NCBI RefSeq assembly: GCF_036345155.1
Contig: NZ_CP107772.1
Span: 4,464,001 to 4,528,000, forward strand
Direction: 5' to 3'
DNA from: Streptomyces sp. NBC_00582
GTDB lineage: Bacteria; Actinomycetota; Actinomycetes; Streptomycetales; Streptomycetaceae
DNA: 64,000 nucleotides
The position numbers and the translations under genes are program-made. The stretch's first letter is position 1. Each line of letters begins with the position of its first letter. Shown here in pieces: positions 25,102 to 34,358 of this stretch. The notes beneath the pieces are model-generated. The model was given only the letters and a program-made list of their open reading frames with translations, had not been told where the DNA came from and ran no database searches.

Positions 25102-26826
25102 ATGACGACCGAACCGCACCCGCTCGACGGCCTGGTCTCCCGTACGACGACCGACGGCATCCCCACCCTGTACGCCCCGTCCTCCTCGAACGAGATCACC
25201 GCGGGCCTGTTCTTCCAGGTGGGCCGCGCCGACGAGACCCTGGCCACGGCCGGGATCACCCATCTCGTCGAGCATCTCGCGCTGCACCGCCTCGGCCTGT
25301 CCGACCTGCACTACAACGGCGCGACGGCGAACACGTACACCCTCTTCCACGTCACCGGCGGCGAGGAGGAGGTGGTCCGGTACCTCAACAGCGTGTGCGC
25401 GGCGCTGCGCGACCTGCCGATGGACCGGCTGGAGACCGAGAAGGAGATCCTGCGCACGGAGGCCGCCGGCCGCGGCACCGGGCCGAACCACCAGATGCCG
25501 CTGTGGCGGTACGGGGCCCGGAGCTACGGCCTGACCAGCTACAACGAGCTCGGCACCTGGGGCCTGACCGCGGACCAGGTGCGCCACTGGGCCGAGACCC
25601 GCTTCACCCGCGACAACGCGGTGCTGTGGATCACCGGCGAGCACGTCCCGGACGGCCTCGACCTCACCCTCCCCCACGGCACCCGCCTCCCGGCCCCCGC
25701 CGCCACCAGCGCCCTGCCCGTCACCCCCGCCTACATCCACGGCGACGACGGCCATGTCGTCCTCACCTCGATCGTCCGCCGCTCCACGGCCGCCACCGTC
25801 TTCGCGGAGGTCCTCGGCCGGGCCCTCTACCAGGACCTGCGTCAGGAGGGCGGCTACTCCTACTCGGCGGAGGCCGACTACAGCCCGCGCGACGCCGAGT
25901 ACGCCACCGTCACCGCGTACGCCGACGCGCTCCCGCAGAAGCAGGACGCGGTGGTCGGCGGCTTCGTCGACACCCTCGCACGGCTGCGCGCCGGCCGGAT
26001 CGAGCAGTCCGAACTGGACTCCGTGCGCGCCAAGATGCTCAAGGTGTACGACGTCCCGGACCTCGGCGCCGCGTCCCTCCCCTCGTACGCGCTGAGCCTG
26101 CTGCTCGGCCATCGCATCCTCGCCCCCGAACAGCACCGGGCCGAGCTGAACGAGGTCACCGTGGCCGACCTGCGCGAGGTGGCCCGGGAGGTCTGGGCCG
26201 ACGCCCTCCTCCAGGTCCCCGGCCGGGGCGTCGACTGGGCGGGCCTCACCCTGGCCCCGCAGTACTCCCAGGACACCGTGACCGGCACCCGCCACGCGTC
26301 CCTGGAGGACGAGAAGGTCACCCTGGTCATCGGCGCGGAGGGCGTCAGCCTCCTCACCCCGCGCGGCCCGGTGACCGTCCGCTACGACGCGACGGCCGCC
26401 ATGACCACCCGCCCCGACGGCGCCCGCACCCTCACCGGCCACGACGGCTTCGCGGTGACGGTGGAACCCACCCTGTACAAGGGCGTCACGGCGGAGCGCA
26501 CAGCGGCCCTGGACGCGGCGGTACCGCCCACCGCGGTGGTCCCGCTGCCGGCCCGCGAGCCCGACCACATCCCGCAACCCCGCAAGCGGCAGGCCTCCGC
26601 CCGCCCGGCCGGCACCGGCACGGCCCACTGGGGCTGGACCCTGGCCCTGTGCGCGGTCGGCCTGCCGATGGTCGTCTGGGGTCTGCTGAGCGTCATCGTC
26701 ACCGTCGAGGAGGTGACCGCCGCGGACCCGGAGTGGGACGTGGTGGTCGGCATCTGGATCCTCTGGCTGCCCCTGGCGGCGGTGACCTGGGCCGTGCACC
26801 GGGCCCGCCGCCGCAGACGGGCCTGA
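25102..26826 (+). CDS. M16-family (pitrilysin-like) metallopeptidase with C-terminal membrane helices
   Basis: 574 residues. Inverted zinc motif HLVEH at 54-58, with downstream acidic LETEKEILRTEAAG (about 110-123) that may give the third ligand. The second M16 half (about 200-370) has the substrate-site QEGGYSYSAEADYSP. Residues 400-500 are a beta-rich unknown domain. Two C-terminal helices follow (about 516-535 and 548-566). Start ATG 25102 follows the upstream stop by 5 nt. Likely a membrane-tethered peptidase facing the cytoplasm; substrate unknown. Confidence 0.82.
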   Translation: MTTEPHPLDGLVSRTTTDGIPTLYAPSSSNEITAGLFFQVGRADETLATAGITHLVEHLALHRLGLSDLHYNGATANTYTLFHVTGGEEEVVRYLNSVCAALRDLPMDRLETEKEILRTEAAGRGTGPNHQMPLWRYGARSYGLTSYNELGTWGLTADQVRHWAETRFTRDNAVLWITGEHVPDGLDLTLPHGTRLPAPAATSALPVTPAYIHGDDGHVVLTSIVRRSTAATVFAEVLGRALYQDLRQEGGYSYSAEADYSPRDAEYATVTAYADALPQKQDAVVGGFVDTLARLRAGRIEQSELDSVRAKMLKVYDVPDLGAASLPSYALSLLLGHRILAPEQHRAELNEVTVADLREVAREVWADALLQVPGRGVDWAGLTLAPQYSQDTVTGTRHASLEDEKVTLVIGAEGVSLLTPRGPVTVRYDATAAMTTRPDGARTLTGHDGFAVTVEPTLYKGVTAERTAALDAAVPPTAVVPLPAREPDHIPQPRKRQASARPAGTGTAHWGWTLALCAVGLPMVVWGLLSVIVTVEEVTAADPEWDVVVGIWILWLPLAAVTWAVHRARRRRRA

Positions 26827-26831
26827 GCCGG

Positions 26832-27431
26832 TCACGCCGGGTACGGGACGGCCTCCCGCGCCGAGCGGAGTGCGAAGGCCCACCAGGCCAACTGGTCGAG
26901 GAGCGTCTTCGCGTACCCGGCGGCCCCGGTGTCGAGGGGCCGGCCGTCCTCCCAGGCGGTGAAGTAGTTCGGGAAGGCGAGACCGTCGCGGATGGTCACC
27001 GCGTGCAGTTCGGTCAGCACGTTCTCCAGGTGCAGCACGGCGTGCCGGCCGCCCGCCGCGCCGCCGTAGCTGACGAAGGCGACGGGCTTGGCCGTCCACT
27101 GGGTGAAGTGCCAGTCGATGGCGGCCTTCAGGGACGCGGGATAGCTGTGGTTGTACTCCGGTGTGACCACGACGAACGCGTCGGCGCCCTCCAGCGCCGA
27201 GGTCAGGGCGGCCATCCCGGCCGGACGGGGATAGTCGTCGCCGGCGAACCTGGGCGACGCGGCGGGCAGCTCCAACGGGATCTCGACGTCGGCCAGATCG
27301 ACGACGTCGACCTCGAACCCACCGTGCGTCCGGGCCTGTTCCGCCACCCACGCCCCCACGACCGGCCCGAACCGCCCTTCCCGGACGCTCCCGACGACGA
27401 CGACCAGCTTGTGCTTCTTCTCGTTCTCCAT
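26832..27431 (-). CDS. NADPH-dependent FMN reductase family protein
   Basis: 199 residues of the flavodoxin-like FMN-reductase fold. FMN phosphate loop VVGSVREGRFGP (about 13-24), TPEYNHSYPASLKAAIDW (the FMN_red signature) and SYGGAAGG. Reduces FMN or quinones with NAD(P)H in the cytosol. ATG at 27431; GGTGG upstream is a weak ribosome site. Divergent from the MmyB-type regulator gene (114 nt apart), which may control it. Convergent with the M16 gene. Confidence 0.9.
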   Translation of the reverse strand: MENEKKHKLVVVVGSVREGRFGPVVGAWVAEQARTHGGFEVDVVDLADVEIPLELPAASPRFAGDDYPRPAGMAALTSALEGADAFVVVTPEYNHSYPASLKAAIDWHFTQWTAKPVAFVSYGGAAGGRHAVLHLENVLTELHAVTIRDGLAFPNYFTAWEDGRPLDTGAAGYAKTLLDQLAWWAFALRSAREAVPYPA

Positions 27432-27545
27432 GTCCACCACGATCGGCCGCGCCCCGTACGGCAGCCAGACCGCGCCGAGGCTGGCCCCCGCAGGGCCAGG
27501 CTGAGCCCTCCCCGACCGGCGGGAGGGCGCCGTAGGCTCGACGGC

Positions 27546-28382
27546 ATGGGGACACCACTGGGGGACTTCGTACGGGCCAAACGCGACAGCGTCCAGCCGG
27601 AGTCGCTGGGGCTGCCGGACCACGGCCGCCGCCGTTCTCCGGGACTGCGGCGCTCGGACCTGGCCGCCCGGGCCGGCATCAGCGTCGAGTATCTGACCCG
27701 GCTCGAGCAGGGCCGTGACCGCAACCCCTCCCCGGCCGTGGTGAACGCGCTCGCCGACGGCCTGAGCCTCGCCCCCTCCGAACGCGAGCACCTGCGCTAC
27801 CTGGCGAAGATCACCGGCGGAGCCTGCCCCTCCCACACCCGCCCGGCGCCCCCGCCCCGCGAGGTCCGCGCCCCGGTCCTGGACACCCTGCGTCTCCTCG
27901 AACCGGGCATCGCGGTGGTGACCAACCGCCTGGGCGACCTCCTCGCCCGCACCGGCGGCTTCGAGACACTGGCCGAGGGGACGGGCCTGCTCGACGGCGA
28001 CGCCCCGAACCTCACCCGCTATGTCTTCACGGACCCCCGCGCCCGGGCGTTCTTCGCCGACTGGGACGCCGTGGCCGACGAGCAGGCCTTCGATCTGTGG
28101 CTCGGCCCGTCCGTGGAGAACGCGGAGTGGTTCGCCACGGAACTGGCCCCGTCGGCGGGCCCGGAGCTCACCCGCCGCCTGCACCACCACCGGGTCCCGC
28201 CCCGTGGAACGCTCCGTCTGAACCACCCCTCGGGCCCCGAACTCCGCCTCCGGCGCGAAACGCTGGAGATCTCCTCGGACGCCCAGCAGCTGAGGGTCTT
28301 CCTCCCGGCCGACGAGGACACGGCACAGGCGCTCCAACGGCTCGACGACCGCTCCGGGAGCGGGCTCAGAGCCGTCTCGTGA
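27546..28382 (+). CDS. XRE-family regulator with MmyB-like ligand-binding domain
   Basis: 278 residues. N-terminal helix-turn-helix (about 30-75; GLRRSDLAARAGISVEYLTR, LEQGRDRNPSPAVVNALADG). The C-terminal PAS-like MmyB domain (about 105-275) has NRLGDLLAR, YVFTDPRAR and the LRLNHPSGPELRLRRETLEI region. Such proteins often control an adjacent oxidoreductase, here the divergent FMN reductase. ATG 27546. The last 17 nt overlap the convergent membrane-protein gene. Confidence 0.9.
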   Translation: MGTPLGDFVRAKRDSVQPESLGLPDHGRRRSPGLRRSDLAARAGISVEYLTRLEQGRDRNPSPAVVNALADGLSLAPSEREHLRYLAKITGGACPSHTRPAPPPREVRAPVLDTLRLLEPGIAVVTNRLGDLLARTGGFETLAEGTGLLDGDAPNLTRYVFTDPRARAFFADWDAVADEQAFDLWLGPSVENAEWFATELAPSAGPELTRRLHHHRVPPRGTLRLNHPSGPELRLRRETLEISSDAQQLRVFLPADEDTAQALQRLDDRSGSGLRAVS

Positions 28383-29057
28383 CCCCGAAGCGGTACAGGA
28401 GAAGAAAGAAGACGGGGAAACAGAGCACCGGCAGGACCAGGAGCAGCCACACCGTGTGAGTGGGCCGGTCGGTGAAGAGCAGCCAGGTGAAGACGACGAA
28501 CGCGGCGACCGCGACGACCAGGCAGGCGACGACCGCCCACCGCAGCGCCGTACGCCGCCGTGCCCCGCGCCGGATGAGCTCCTCCAGCTCGGGCCGTGCC
28601 GCGGCGGACATCAGGCCGAGCCGTACGGCGGTGCCGCACAGGTCGGCGACCTCGCCGATCGGGTCGTCCAGCTGCTGCTCGTCGAGCTGGAAGAGACGGA
28701 TCCGGCGCCCGGCGGTGTCGTACAGGTACGCGGGCCAACGCGGGCTGCCCCGCCCGCCGCCGTCGACCCGGATGCCGTAGACCTCGGACCAGGCGCGGGC
28801 ACGTGTCCGCAGCGGCCCCCGTACGGTGATGCCCTCGCCGGTGACCCAGGTCCGCGCCCGCCAGTGCTCCAGCGCGCCACCCGGCAGCCGACGCCGAGCC
28901 AGATCGCCACGGTCAGCTGGTCCCAGCCGAGCGGTCCGCCGAGGGTCAGCACCCGCAGCGCGTTCACACCGACGACCACCACCACGGCCCCCAGACCGAG
29001 GTACACCGTCGGCACGGCCCGCCGTCTGCGGTACTCCCGCTCGATGCCCTCACCCAT
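28366..29057 (-). pseudogene. Membrane protein with PH-like region, broken by a single-base frameshift
   Basis: The N-terminal 60 residues read from ATG 29057 (MGEGIEREYRRRRAVPTVYL, then a helix to LTVAIWLGVG). The rest is in another frame: EHWRARTWVTGEGITVRGPL, AWSEVYGIRVDGG and RIRLFQLDEQQLDDPIGEVA, ending with two helices and stop at 28366. The switch lies at about 28870-28900 and equals loss of one base. Restored length is about 230 residues, a bacterial PH-like membrane protein. Without correction only 81 C-terminal codons (ATG 28611) remain open. Real mutation or assembly error cannot be told apart here. Confidence 0.7.
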
Positions 29058-29133
29058 CAGCACTCCCCCCTGATCCCCGGCGGGAGAGGCTACACCGCCG
29101 TCCCCGGATACCGTGCTGTCCGACGGCTCATCC

Positions 29134-29142
29134 GGGGGGGGG
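29134..29142 (+). repeat. Run of nine G before ankyrin/HEAT gene
   Basis: Nine consecutive G end 3 nt before the ATG at 29146 and act as the Shine-Dalgarno. Homopolymers of this length are prone to slippage, so spacing and translation rate may vary. Confidence 0.6.
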
Positions 29143-29145
29143 ACG

Positions 29146-30504
29146 ATGACAGGACCGGGGAACGACCCGAACGACCGGCTCGTGGCGGCCGTGACCGCCC
29201 ACGACGCCGACGCGGTACGCGCCTGTCTGGAGGACGGCGCCGACCCGGCCACCCGGGGCCCCGACGGCCTGCCGCTGCTCTGCGCCGCCGTCGCCGCCTT
29301 CGACCACCGGACCGCCGAAGCCCTGACGGAGGCCGGCGCCGACCCCGACGCCGAACTCCCGGACGGCACCACCCCCTTGCTGAGGGCCGTCGACCTCGGC
29401 TCCCCGGCGCTGGTCGACGCCACCCTCGGCAAGGACCCCCGGCTGCGGCTCGCCGAGGCCGACCGCACCCGGCTCCTCGACCTCGCCCGGCACTGGGTCG
29501 AGACGGGCGAGGCCCGGGAACTCCGCCGCCGCACCGGCGCCCCGGGCCAGGCCACCCGACGCCCCGGCGCGGACGACGAGCACACGGACATCGAGGAGGT
29601 CTCCCTCGGCGGGCTCACCGTCCGGACCGGCCACCGCGCCGTCCTCACCACCCTGGAGTGGAAGTTCGGCATCCTGCCACCGGTGGCGGAGCTGGTGGCA
29701 CGCGCCGTCCCGTACCCGGACGAGACGCACGTCAACTGGTCCAACGCGAGCTATTTCCTCGCCCACCGCCGCAGCCCGCAGGCCTGGTCCGAGCTGGCGG
29801 CCCTGCGCCACCACCCCGACCCCGTCCACCGCCGGTTCCTCGCCAGTGTCCTGTGGCACCGCAAATTCCTGACGGACCACTTCGGCCGCCCGGACACCGG
29901 GCGGGACCCCGACTTCCTCGCGGACTGGGCGCTCGACGAGCCGGACGGCCACGTGCTGGCCAAGGTCCTGGACGTCTCCACACACGACGACCACCCCGCC
30001 CAGGAGGCCCTCGGACTCCGCTACGCCGACCACCCCGACCCCCGGGTGCGCCAGGAGGTCCCGTACTGCCTGAGCCGGTACGGGACCCCACGGACCGAGG
30101 CCGCCGACGCCGCCCTGCTCACCCTGGCGCGCGATCCCGATCCAGGCGTCCGGGCCGTGATCGCCCGGACCTTCGCCACCCCTCGCGAGCTCACTCCGGT
30201 GACCCGCGAGACCCTCCTCACCCTGGTCCGGGACCCCGACCCCGGCGTCCGGGGCTGCGCCGCCGAGTCCCTCGCGAACTCCCACGACCGGACGGCCGCC
30301 GTCACGGAGGCGCTCTTCGCCCTGCTGGACGAGGAGAACCGGCTGCTGCGTCTGGAGGCCGCCTACGGCCTCGCCCTCCGCGACGACCCGCGCACCGACG
30401 AGGCCTACGACCGCGCGGGCCCGTTCGGCCCCGGCTTCGAACACGACCACCGACTCTCCGCCCACTGGAACTACCGGTGGCGCCACCGGCCCGACCCGGA
30501 CTGA
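29146..30504 (+). CDS. Ankyrin/HEAT-repeat protein
   Basis: 452 residues, soluble. Ankyrin-like repeats at about 10-105 (HDADAVRACLEDGADPATRG, EALTEAGADPDAELPDGTTP). A middle region of unknown type follows. HEAT-like repeats occupy about 300-420 with the recurring RDPDPGVRAVIARTFA and VRDPDPGVRGCAAESLA. These are protein-binding scaffolds; the partner is unknown. ATG at 29146 lies just after a nine-G tract. Convergent with glmS. Confidence 0.82.
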   Translation: MTGPGNDPNDRLVAAVTAHDADAVRACLEDGADPATRGPDGLPLLCAAVAAFDHRTAEALTEAGADPDAELPDGTTPLLRAVDLGSPALVDATLGKDPRLRLAEADRTRLLDLARHWVETGEARELRRRTGAPGQATRRPGADDEHTDIEEVSLGGLTVRTGHRAVLTTLEWKFGILPPVAELVARAVPYPDETHVNWSNASYFLAHRRSPQAWSELAALRHHPDPVHRRFLASVLWHRKFLTDHFGRPDTGRDPDFLADWALDEPDGHVLAKVLDVSTHDDHPAQEALGLRYADHPDPRVRQEVPYCLSRYGTPRTEAADAALLTLARDPDPGVRAVIARTFATPRELTPVTRETLLTLVRDPDPGVRGCAAESLANSHDRTAAVTEALFALLDEENRLLRLEAAYGLALRDDPRTDEAYDRAGPFGPGFEHDHRLSAHWNYRWRHRPDPD

Positions 30505-30521
30505 CGCCGTTCCCGACCGCC

Positions 30522-32369
30522 CTACTCGACCGTCACCGACTTCGCCAGGTTGCGCGGCTGGTCCACCTCGTTGCCCCGGGCCGTCGCCAGCTCGCACGCG
30601 AAGACCTGCAACGGCACCGTCGCCACCAGCGGCTGCAACAGCGTCGGCGTCACCGGGATCCGTACGAGATGGTCGGCGTACGGGACGACCGCCTCGTCCC
30701 CCTCCTCCGCGATGACGATGGTCCGCGCACCCCTCGCCCGGATCTCCTGGATGTTGGAGACGATCTTGTCGTGGAGGACGGACCGGCCACGCGGCGAGGG
30801 GACGACCACGACCACCGGCAGGTCCTCCTCGATGAGGGCGATGGGCCCGTGCTTCAGCTCACCGGCGGCGAAGCCCTCGGCGTGCATATAGGCGAGTTCC
30901 TTCAGCTTCAGGGCTCCCTCCAGGGCGACCGGATAGCCGACGTGCCGCCCGAGGAACAGCACGGTCCGCTTGTCGGCGAGGGAGCGGGCGAGGGCCCGTA
31001 CCGGCTCCATGGTCTCCAGGACCCGCTCGACCTGGCCGGAGATCTGCGCGAGGTCGCGGATGACCGCGCGGATCTCGTCGGCCCATTTCGTGCCGCGGAC
31101 CTGGCCCAGATAGAGCGCCACCAGGTAACAGGCGACGAGCTGCGTCAGGAACGCCTTCGTCGACGCGACGGCGACCTCGGGACCGGCGTGGGTGTACAGC
31201 ACCGCATCCGACTCCCTCGGAATCGTCGAGCCGTTGGTGTTGCAGATGGCGAGCACCTTGGAGCCCTGCTCACGGGCGTGCCGCAGGGCCATGAGGGTGT
31301 CCATGGTCTCGCCGGACTGGGAGATGGCGATGACGAGGGAGCGCGGGCCGAGGATGGGATCCCGGTACCGGAACTCGCTCGCGAGCTCGACCTCGCACGG
31401 GATACGGGTCCAGTGCTCGATGGCGTACTTGGCGATGAGGCCCGCGTGGAAGGCCGTACCGCAGGCCACGATGACGACCTTGTCGACCTCCCGCAGCTCC
31501 GAGGCGCCGATGCGGACCTCGTCGAGGGTCAGCGAGCCGCTCGCGTCGATCCGGCCGAGGAGGGTGTCGGCGACGGCCTTGGGCTGCTCGGCGATCTCCT
31601 TGAGCATGAAGTAGTCGTAGCCGCCCTTCTCGGCGGCGGAGGCGTCCCAGTCGACGTGGTAGGAGCGGACGTCGGCCGGCCGGCCGTCGAAGCCGGTCAC
31701 GGTGACACCGTCCCGGCGCAGTTCGACCACCTGGTCCTGGCCGAGTTCGATCGCCGACCGGGTGTGGGCGATGAAGGCGGCGACATCGGAGGCGAGGAAG
31801 GCCTCGCCCTCGCCGACGCCGACGACCAGCGGCGAGTTGCGGCGCGCCCCGACGACGACGTCCGGCTCGTCGGCGTGCACGGCCACGAGGGTGAACGCCC
31901 CCGCCAGACGGCGGCACACGAGCCGCATGGCCTCGGCGAGGTCGGCGGTGACGGAGAACTCCTCGGCGAGGAGATGGGCGACCACCTCCGTGTCCGTCTC
32001 GGACGCCAGCTCGTGCCCGCGCTCGGCCAGCTCGGCCCGCAGACAGGCGAAGTTCTCGATGATCCCGTTGTGCACGACGGCGACGCGGCCGGCGTTGTCG
32101 AGATGAGGATGGGCGTTGGCGTCGGTGGGCCCGCCATGGGTGGCCCACCGGGTGTGGCCGATGCCGGTCGTACCGGTCGGCAGCGGGCGCGCCCCGAGCT
32201 CCTTCTCCAGGTTCAGGAGCTTCCCGGCCTTCTTCGCGGCCGCCAGCCCCCCGTCGGCGAGCACCGCCACCCCGGCCGAGTCGTATCCCCGGTACTCCAG
32301 CCGCTTCAGCCCGGCCATGACGACCTCGAGCGCCGACTGAGACCCCACGTATCCCACGATTCCGCACAT
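30522..32369 (-). CDS. glmS: Glutamine--fructose-6-phosphate aminotransferase (isomerizing)
   Basis: 615 residues. Mature N-terminus MCGIVGYVG with the glutaminase Cys2. Motifs EYRGYDSAG and HTRWATHGGP in the glutaminase domain (1-235); two SIS isomerase domains (about 290-615) with SQSGETMDTL and the C-terminus DQPRNLAKSVTVE. It makes glucosamine-6-phosphate, the first step to UDP-GlcNAc. ATG at 32369; the longer frame has no support. No glmS ribozyme is visible upstream. Works with GlmM at 35389-36747. Confidence 0.97.
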   Translation of the reverse strand: MCGIVGYVGSQSALEVVMAGLKRLEYRGYDSAGVAVLADGGLAAAKKAGKLLNLEKELGARPLPTGTTGIGHTRWATHGGPTDANAHPHLDNAGRVAVVHNGIIENFACLRAELAERGHELASETDTEVVAHLLAEEFSVTADLAEAMRLVCRRLAGAFTLVAVHADEPDVVVGARRNSPLVVGVGEGEAFLASDVAAFIAHTRSAIELGQDQVVELRRDGVTVTGFDGRPADVRSYHVDWDASAAEKGGYDYFMLKEIAEQPKAVADTLLGRIDASGSLTLDEVRIGASELREVDKVVIVACGTAFHAGLIAKYAIEHWTRIPCEVELASEFRYRDPILGPRSLVIAISQSGETMDTLMALRHAREQGSKVLAICNTNGSTIPRESDAVLYTHAGPEVAVASTKAFLTQLVACYLVALYLGQVRGTKWADEIRAVIRDLAQISGQVERVLETMEPVRALARSLADKRTVLFLGRHVGYPVALEGALKLKELAYMHAEGFAAGELKHGPIALIEEDLPVVVVVPSPRGRSVLHDKIVSNIQEIRARGARTIVIAEEGDEAVVPYADHLVRIPVTPTLLQPLVATVPLQVFACELATARGNEVDQPRNLAKSVTVE

Positions 32370-32528
32370 GCGCGGCAGCCTAGGCGCGAGGACCCCTCCG
32401 AACACGCCTCCGCGTGCCCGATTCCGGATATTCCACCGGCTGTACCGACCGCTGCGGCCATCGCCCAGGGGTGAGGGGCGTGACGGACCCCACCCGCCAT
32501 CCCGTTCAAACTCCGTTAACAATGGACT

Positions 32529-33518
32529 GTGATCTCACCGGTCTCCGCGATGCCCCGGAGCGCCCACCGGCACAGGCCGGAGGCGACTCCCTACGTCGAT
32601 CTCACCCGCCGCGAGTGGAGCGCGCTGCGCGACAAGACGCCGCTGCCGCTGACCGCCGAGGAGGTCGAGAAGCTGCGTGGCCTCGGCGATGTCATCGACC
32701 TCGACGAGGTGCGGGACATCTATCTGCCGCTGTCCCGGCTGCTGAATCTGTACATCGGCGCCACCGACGGGCTGCGCGGCGCCCTGAACACCTTCCTCGG
32801 CGAGCAGGGCTCCCAGTCCGGCACCCCGTTCGTCATAGGCGTCGCGGGCTCCGTGGCGGTCGGCAAGTCCACCGTCGCCCGACTGCTCCAGGCGCTGCTG
32901 TCCCGCTGGCCCGAGCACCCGCGGGTGGAGCTGGTGACCACCGACGGCTTCCTGCTGCCCACCCGGGAGCTGGAGGCCCGCGGCCTGATGTCGCGCAAGG
33001 GCTTCCCCGAGTCCTACGACCGCCGCGCCCTGACCCGTTTCGTCGCCGACATCAAGGCCGGCAAGGACGAGGTCACCGCCCCCGTCTACTCCCACCTGAT
33101 CTACGACATCGTCCCCGACCGGCGCCTGACCGTCCGCCGCCCCGACATCCTCATCGTCGAGGGCCTCAACGTGCTCCAGCCCGCCCTCCCCGGCAAGGAC
33201 GGCCGCACCCGCGTCGGTCTCGCCGACTACTTCGACTTCAGCGTGTACGTCGACGCGAGCGCCGAGGACATCGAGCGCTGGTACCTGAGCCGCTTCAAGA
33301 AGCTGCGCCGGACCGCCTTCCAGAACCCGGACTCCTACTTCAGGAAGTACACCCAGGTCTCCGAGGAGGAGGCCCTGGACTACGCCCGAGGTCTCTGGCG
33401 GACCATCAACAAGCCCAACCTGGTGGAGAACATCGCGCCCACCCGTGGCCGTGCCACCCTCGTCGTCCGCAAGGGCACCGACCACAAGGTCCAGCGCCTG
33501 AGCCTGCGCAAGCTCTGA
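32529..33518 (+). CDS. coaA: Type I pantothenate kinase
   Basis: 329 residues. Walker [13 protein letters not shown] (104-115), TTDGFLLP, then RKGFPESYD and EGLNVLQ of type I (CoaA) kinases. First committed step of CoA synthesis; usually inhibited by CoA. GTG start at 32529 has no clear Shine-Dalgarno; TAACAAT ends about 6 nt upstream, so a leaderless message is possible. Divergent from glmS. Confidence 0.95.
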   Translation: MISPVSAMPRSAHRHRPEATPYVDLTRREWSALRDKTPLPLTAEEVEKLRGLGDVIDLDEVRDIYLPLSRLLNLYIGATDGLRGALNTFLGEQGSQSGTPFVIGVAGSVAVGKSTVARLLQALLSRWPEHPRVELVTTDGFLLPTRELEARGLMSRKGFPESYDRRALTRFVADIKAGKDEVTAPVYSHLIYDIVPDRRLTVRRPDILIVEGLNVLQPALPGKDGRTRVGLADYFDFSVYVDASAEDIERWYLSRFKKLRRTAFQNPDSYFRKYTQVSEEEALDYARGLWRTINKPNLVENIAPTRGRATLVVRKGTDHKVQRLSLRKL

Positions 33519-33520
33519 CC

Positions 33521-33560
33521 CGTCCGGTGGCAGCGGTCTCCGTCAGGTGGCAGCCGTCCC
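33521..33560. repeat. 20-bp tandem duplication after coaA
   Basis: 33521-33540 and 33541-33560 are the same 20-mer with 3 differences (core GGTGGCAG). It lies between coaA and the M23 gene, just before a TAAAAT box at about 33571. Confidence 0.6.
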
Positions 33561-33639
33561 CGGCCGGTCATAAAATGGACAGCGACTCCCCGGCAGCCCC
33601 TCACCCCTGACAGTCCGTGAGCTGAGGAGGCGAGTCACC

Positions 33640-34314
33640 GTGGTCACACTGTCCAACGTCCGGTTCGGCAGGACCAACGCCGACGTACGCACCGTACAGA
33701 AGGCCCTGATCGCCCGGGGCCGCAAGATCCCCGACGGCGCCACCGGCACCTTCGGCCCCCAGACCAAGGCCGCCTACCGCGCCGAACAACTCGCCCAGGG
33801 CTTCAAGGGAGCGGACGCCGACGGCAACCCCGGCTGCGCCTCCCTGACCACCCTCGGCCACCACGCCGGCTTCGCCGTCGACTGCGCCGACGCCGGACGC
33901 CCCGCGAAGAAGCCGCACATCCCGTCACCGGTGCCCGGTCACCGGGTGACGTTCGGCTTCTACGCCCGCGGCCCCTACCAGTGGAAACCGGACGGCGTCG
34001 GCCGGCACACCGGCCAGGACTTCGCCGCCGACACCGGCACCCCGGTCGTCGCCGTGCGCGGCGGCTCCATCGCCTGGTCCAACAAGGCGGGCGGCGCCTA
34101 CGGCCAGTGGATCGGGCTGCGCGCCGACAACGGCCACATCTACACCTACTGCCACCTCTCGCAGCGGCAGGTGCGCACCGGACAGAAGGTCACCGCGGGC
34201 CAGCAGCTCGGCGAGGTGGGCACCACGGGCAACGTCACCGGACCCCACCTGCACTTCGAGATGTCGAAGGGCTCCAGCTGGTCCTACGGCAATGTCGCCA
34301 AGCCCAGTTGGTAG
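33640..34314 (+). CDS. M23 metallopeptidase with N-terminal peptidoglycan-binding domain, no signal peptide
   Basis: 224 residues. Peptidoglycan-binding_1-like region at about 8-78 (VRFGRTNADVRTVQKALIAR, GTFGPQTKAAY). The LytM/M23 domain has zinc ligands His123 and Asp127 (HTGQD) and His203-x-His205 in GPHLHFE. These peptidases cut peptidoglycan cross-bridges or stem peptides. GTG at 33640 with GAGGAGG 9 nt upstream. No hydrophobic leader is present and none appears in frame upstream, so export is unexplained; phage endolysin-like or spore-internal roles are possible. Confidence 0.85.
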   Translation: MVTLSNVRFGRTNADVRTVQKALIARGRKIPDGATGTFGPQTKAAYRAEQLAQGFKGADADGNPGCASLTTLGHHAGFAVDCADAGRPAKKPHIPSPVPGHRVTFGFYARGPYQWKPDGVGRHTGQDFAADTGTPVVAVRGGSIAWSNKAGGAYGQWIGLRADNGHIYTYCHLSQRQVRTGQKVTAGQQLGEVGTTGNVTGPHLHFEMSKGSSWSYGNVAKPSW

Positions 34315-34358
34315 GAGCCCGGAGCAGGGGCGCACGGCGTCCCCGTTAGCCTGCCCCC

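Noticed and set aside
25036..27558. An 840-codon minus-strand frame over the M16 and reductase genes
   Set aside because: Low-complexity Gly/Arg/Val composition and no motif; the plus-strand M16 signature is clear.
24140..30504. A biosynthetic or defence island
   Set aside because: No synthase, precursor peptide, nuclease or known defence domain is present; peptidase, reductase and scaffold genes alone do not support it.
32370..32528. A glmS ribozyme or riboswitch before glmS
   Set aside because: The gap to coaA is short and no conserved ribozyme core can be read; these are typical of Firmicutes.
33640..34314. A prophage remnant around the endolysin-like M23 gene
   Set aside because: Neighbours are coaA and a DUF389 gene; no integrase, holin or structural genes are seen.
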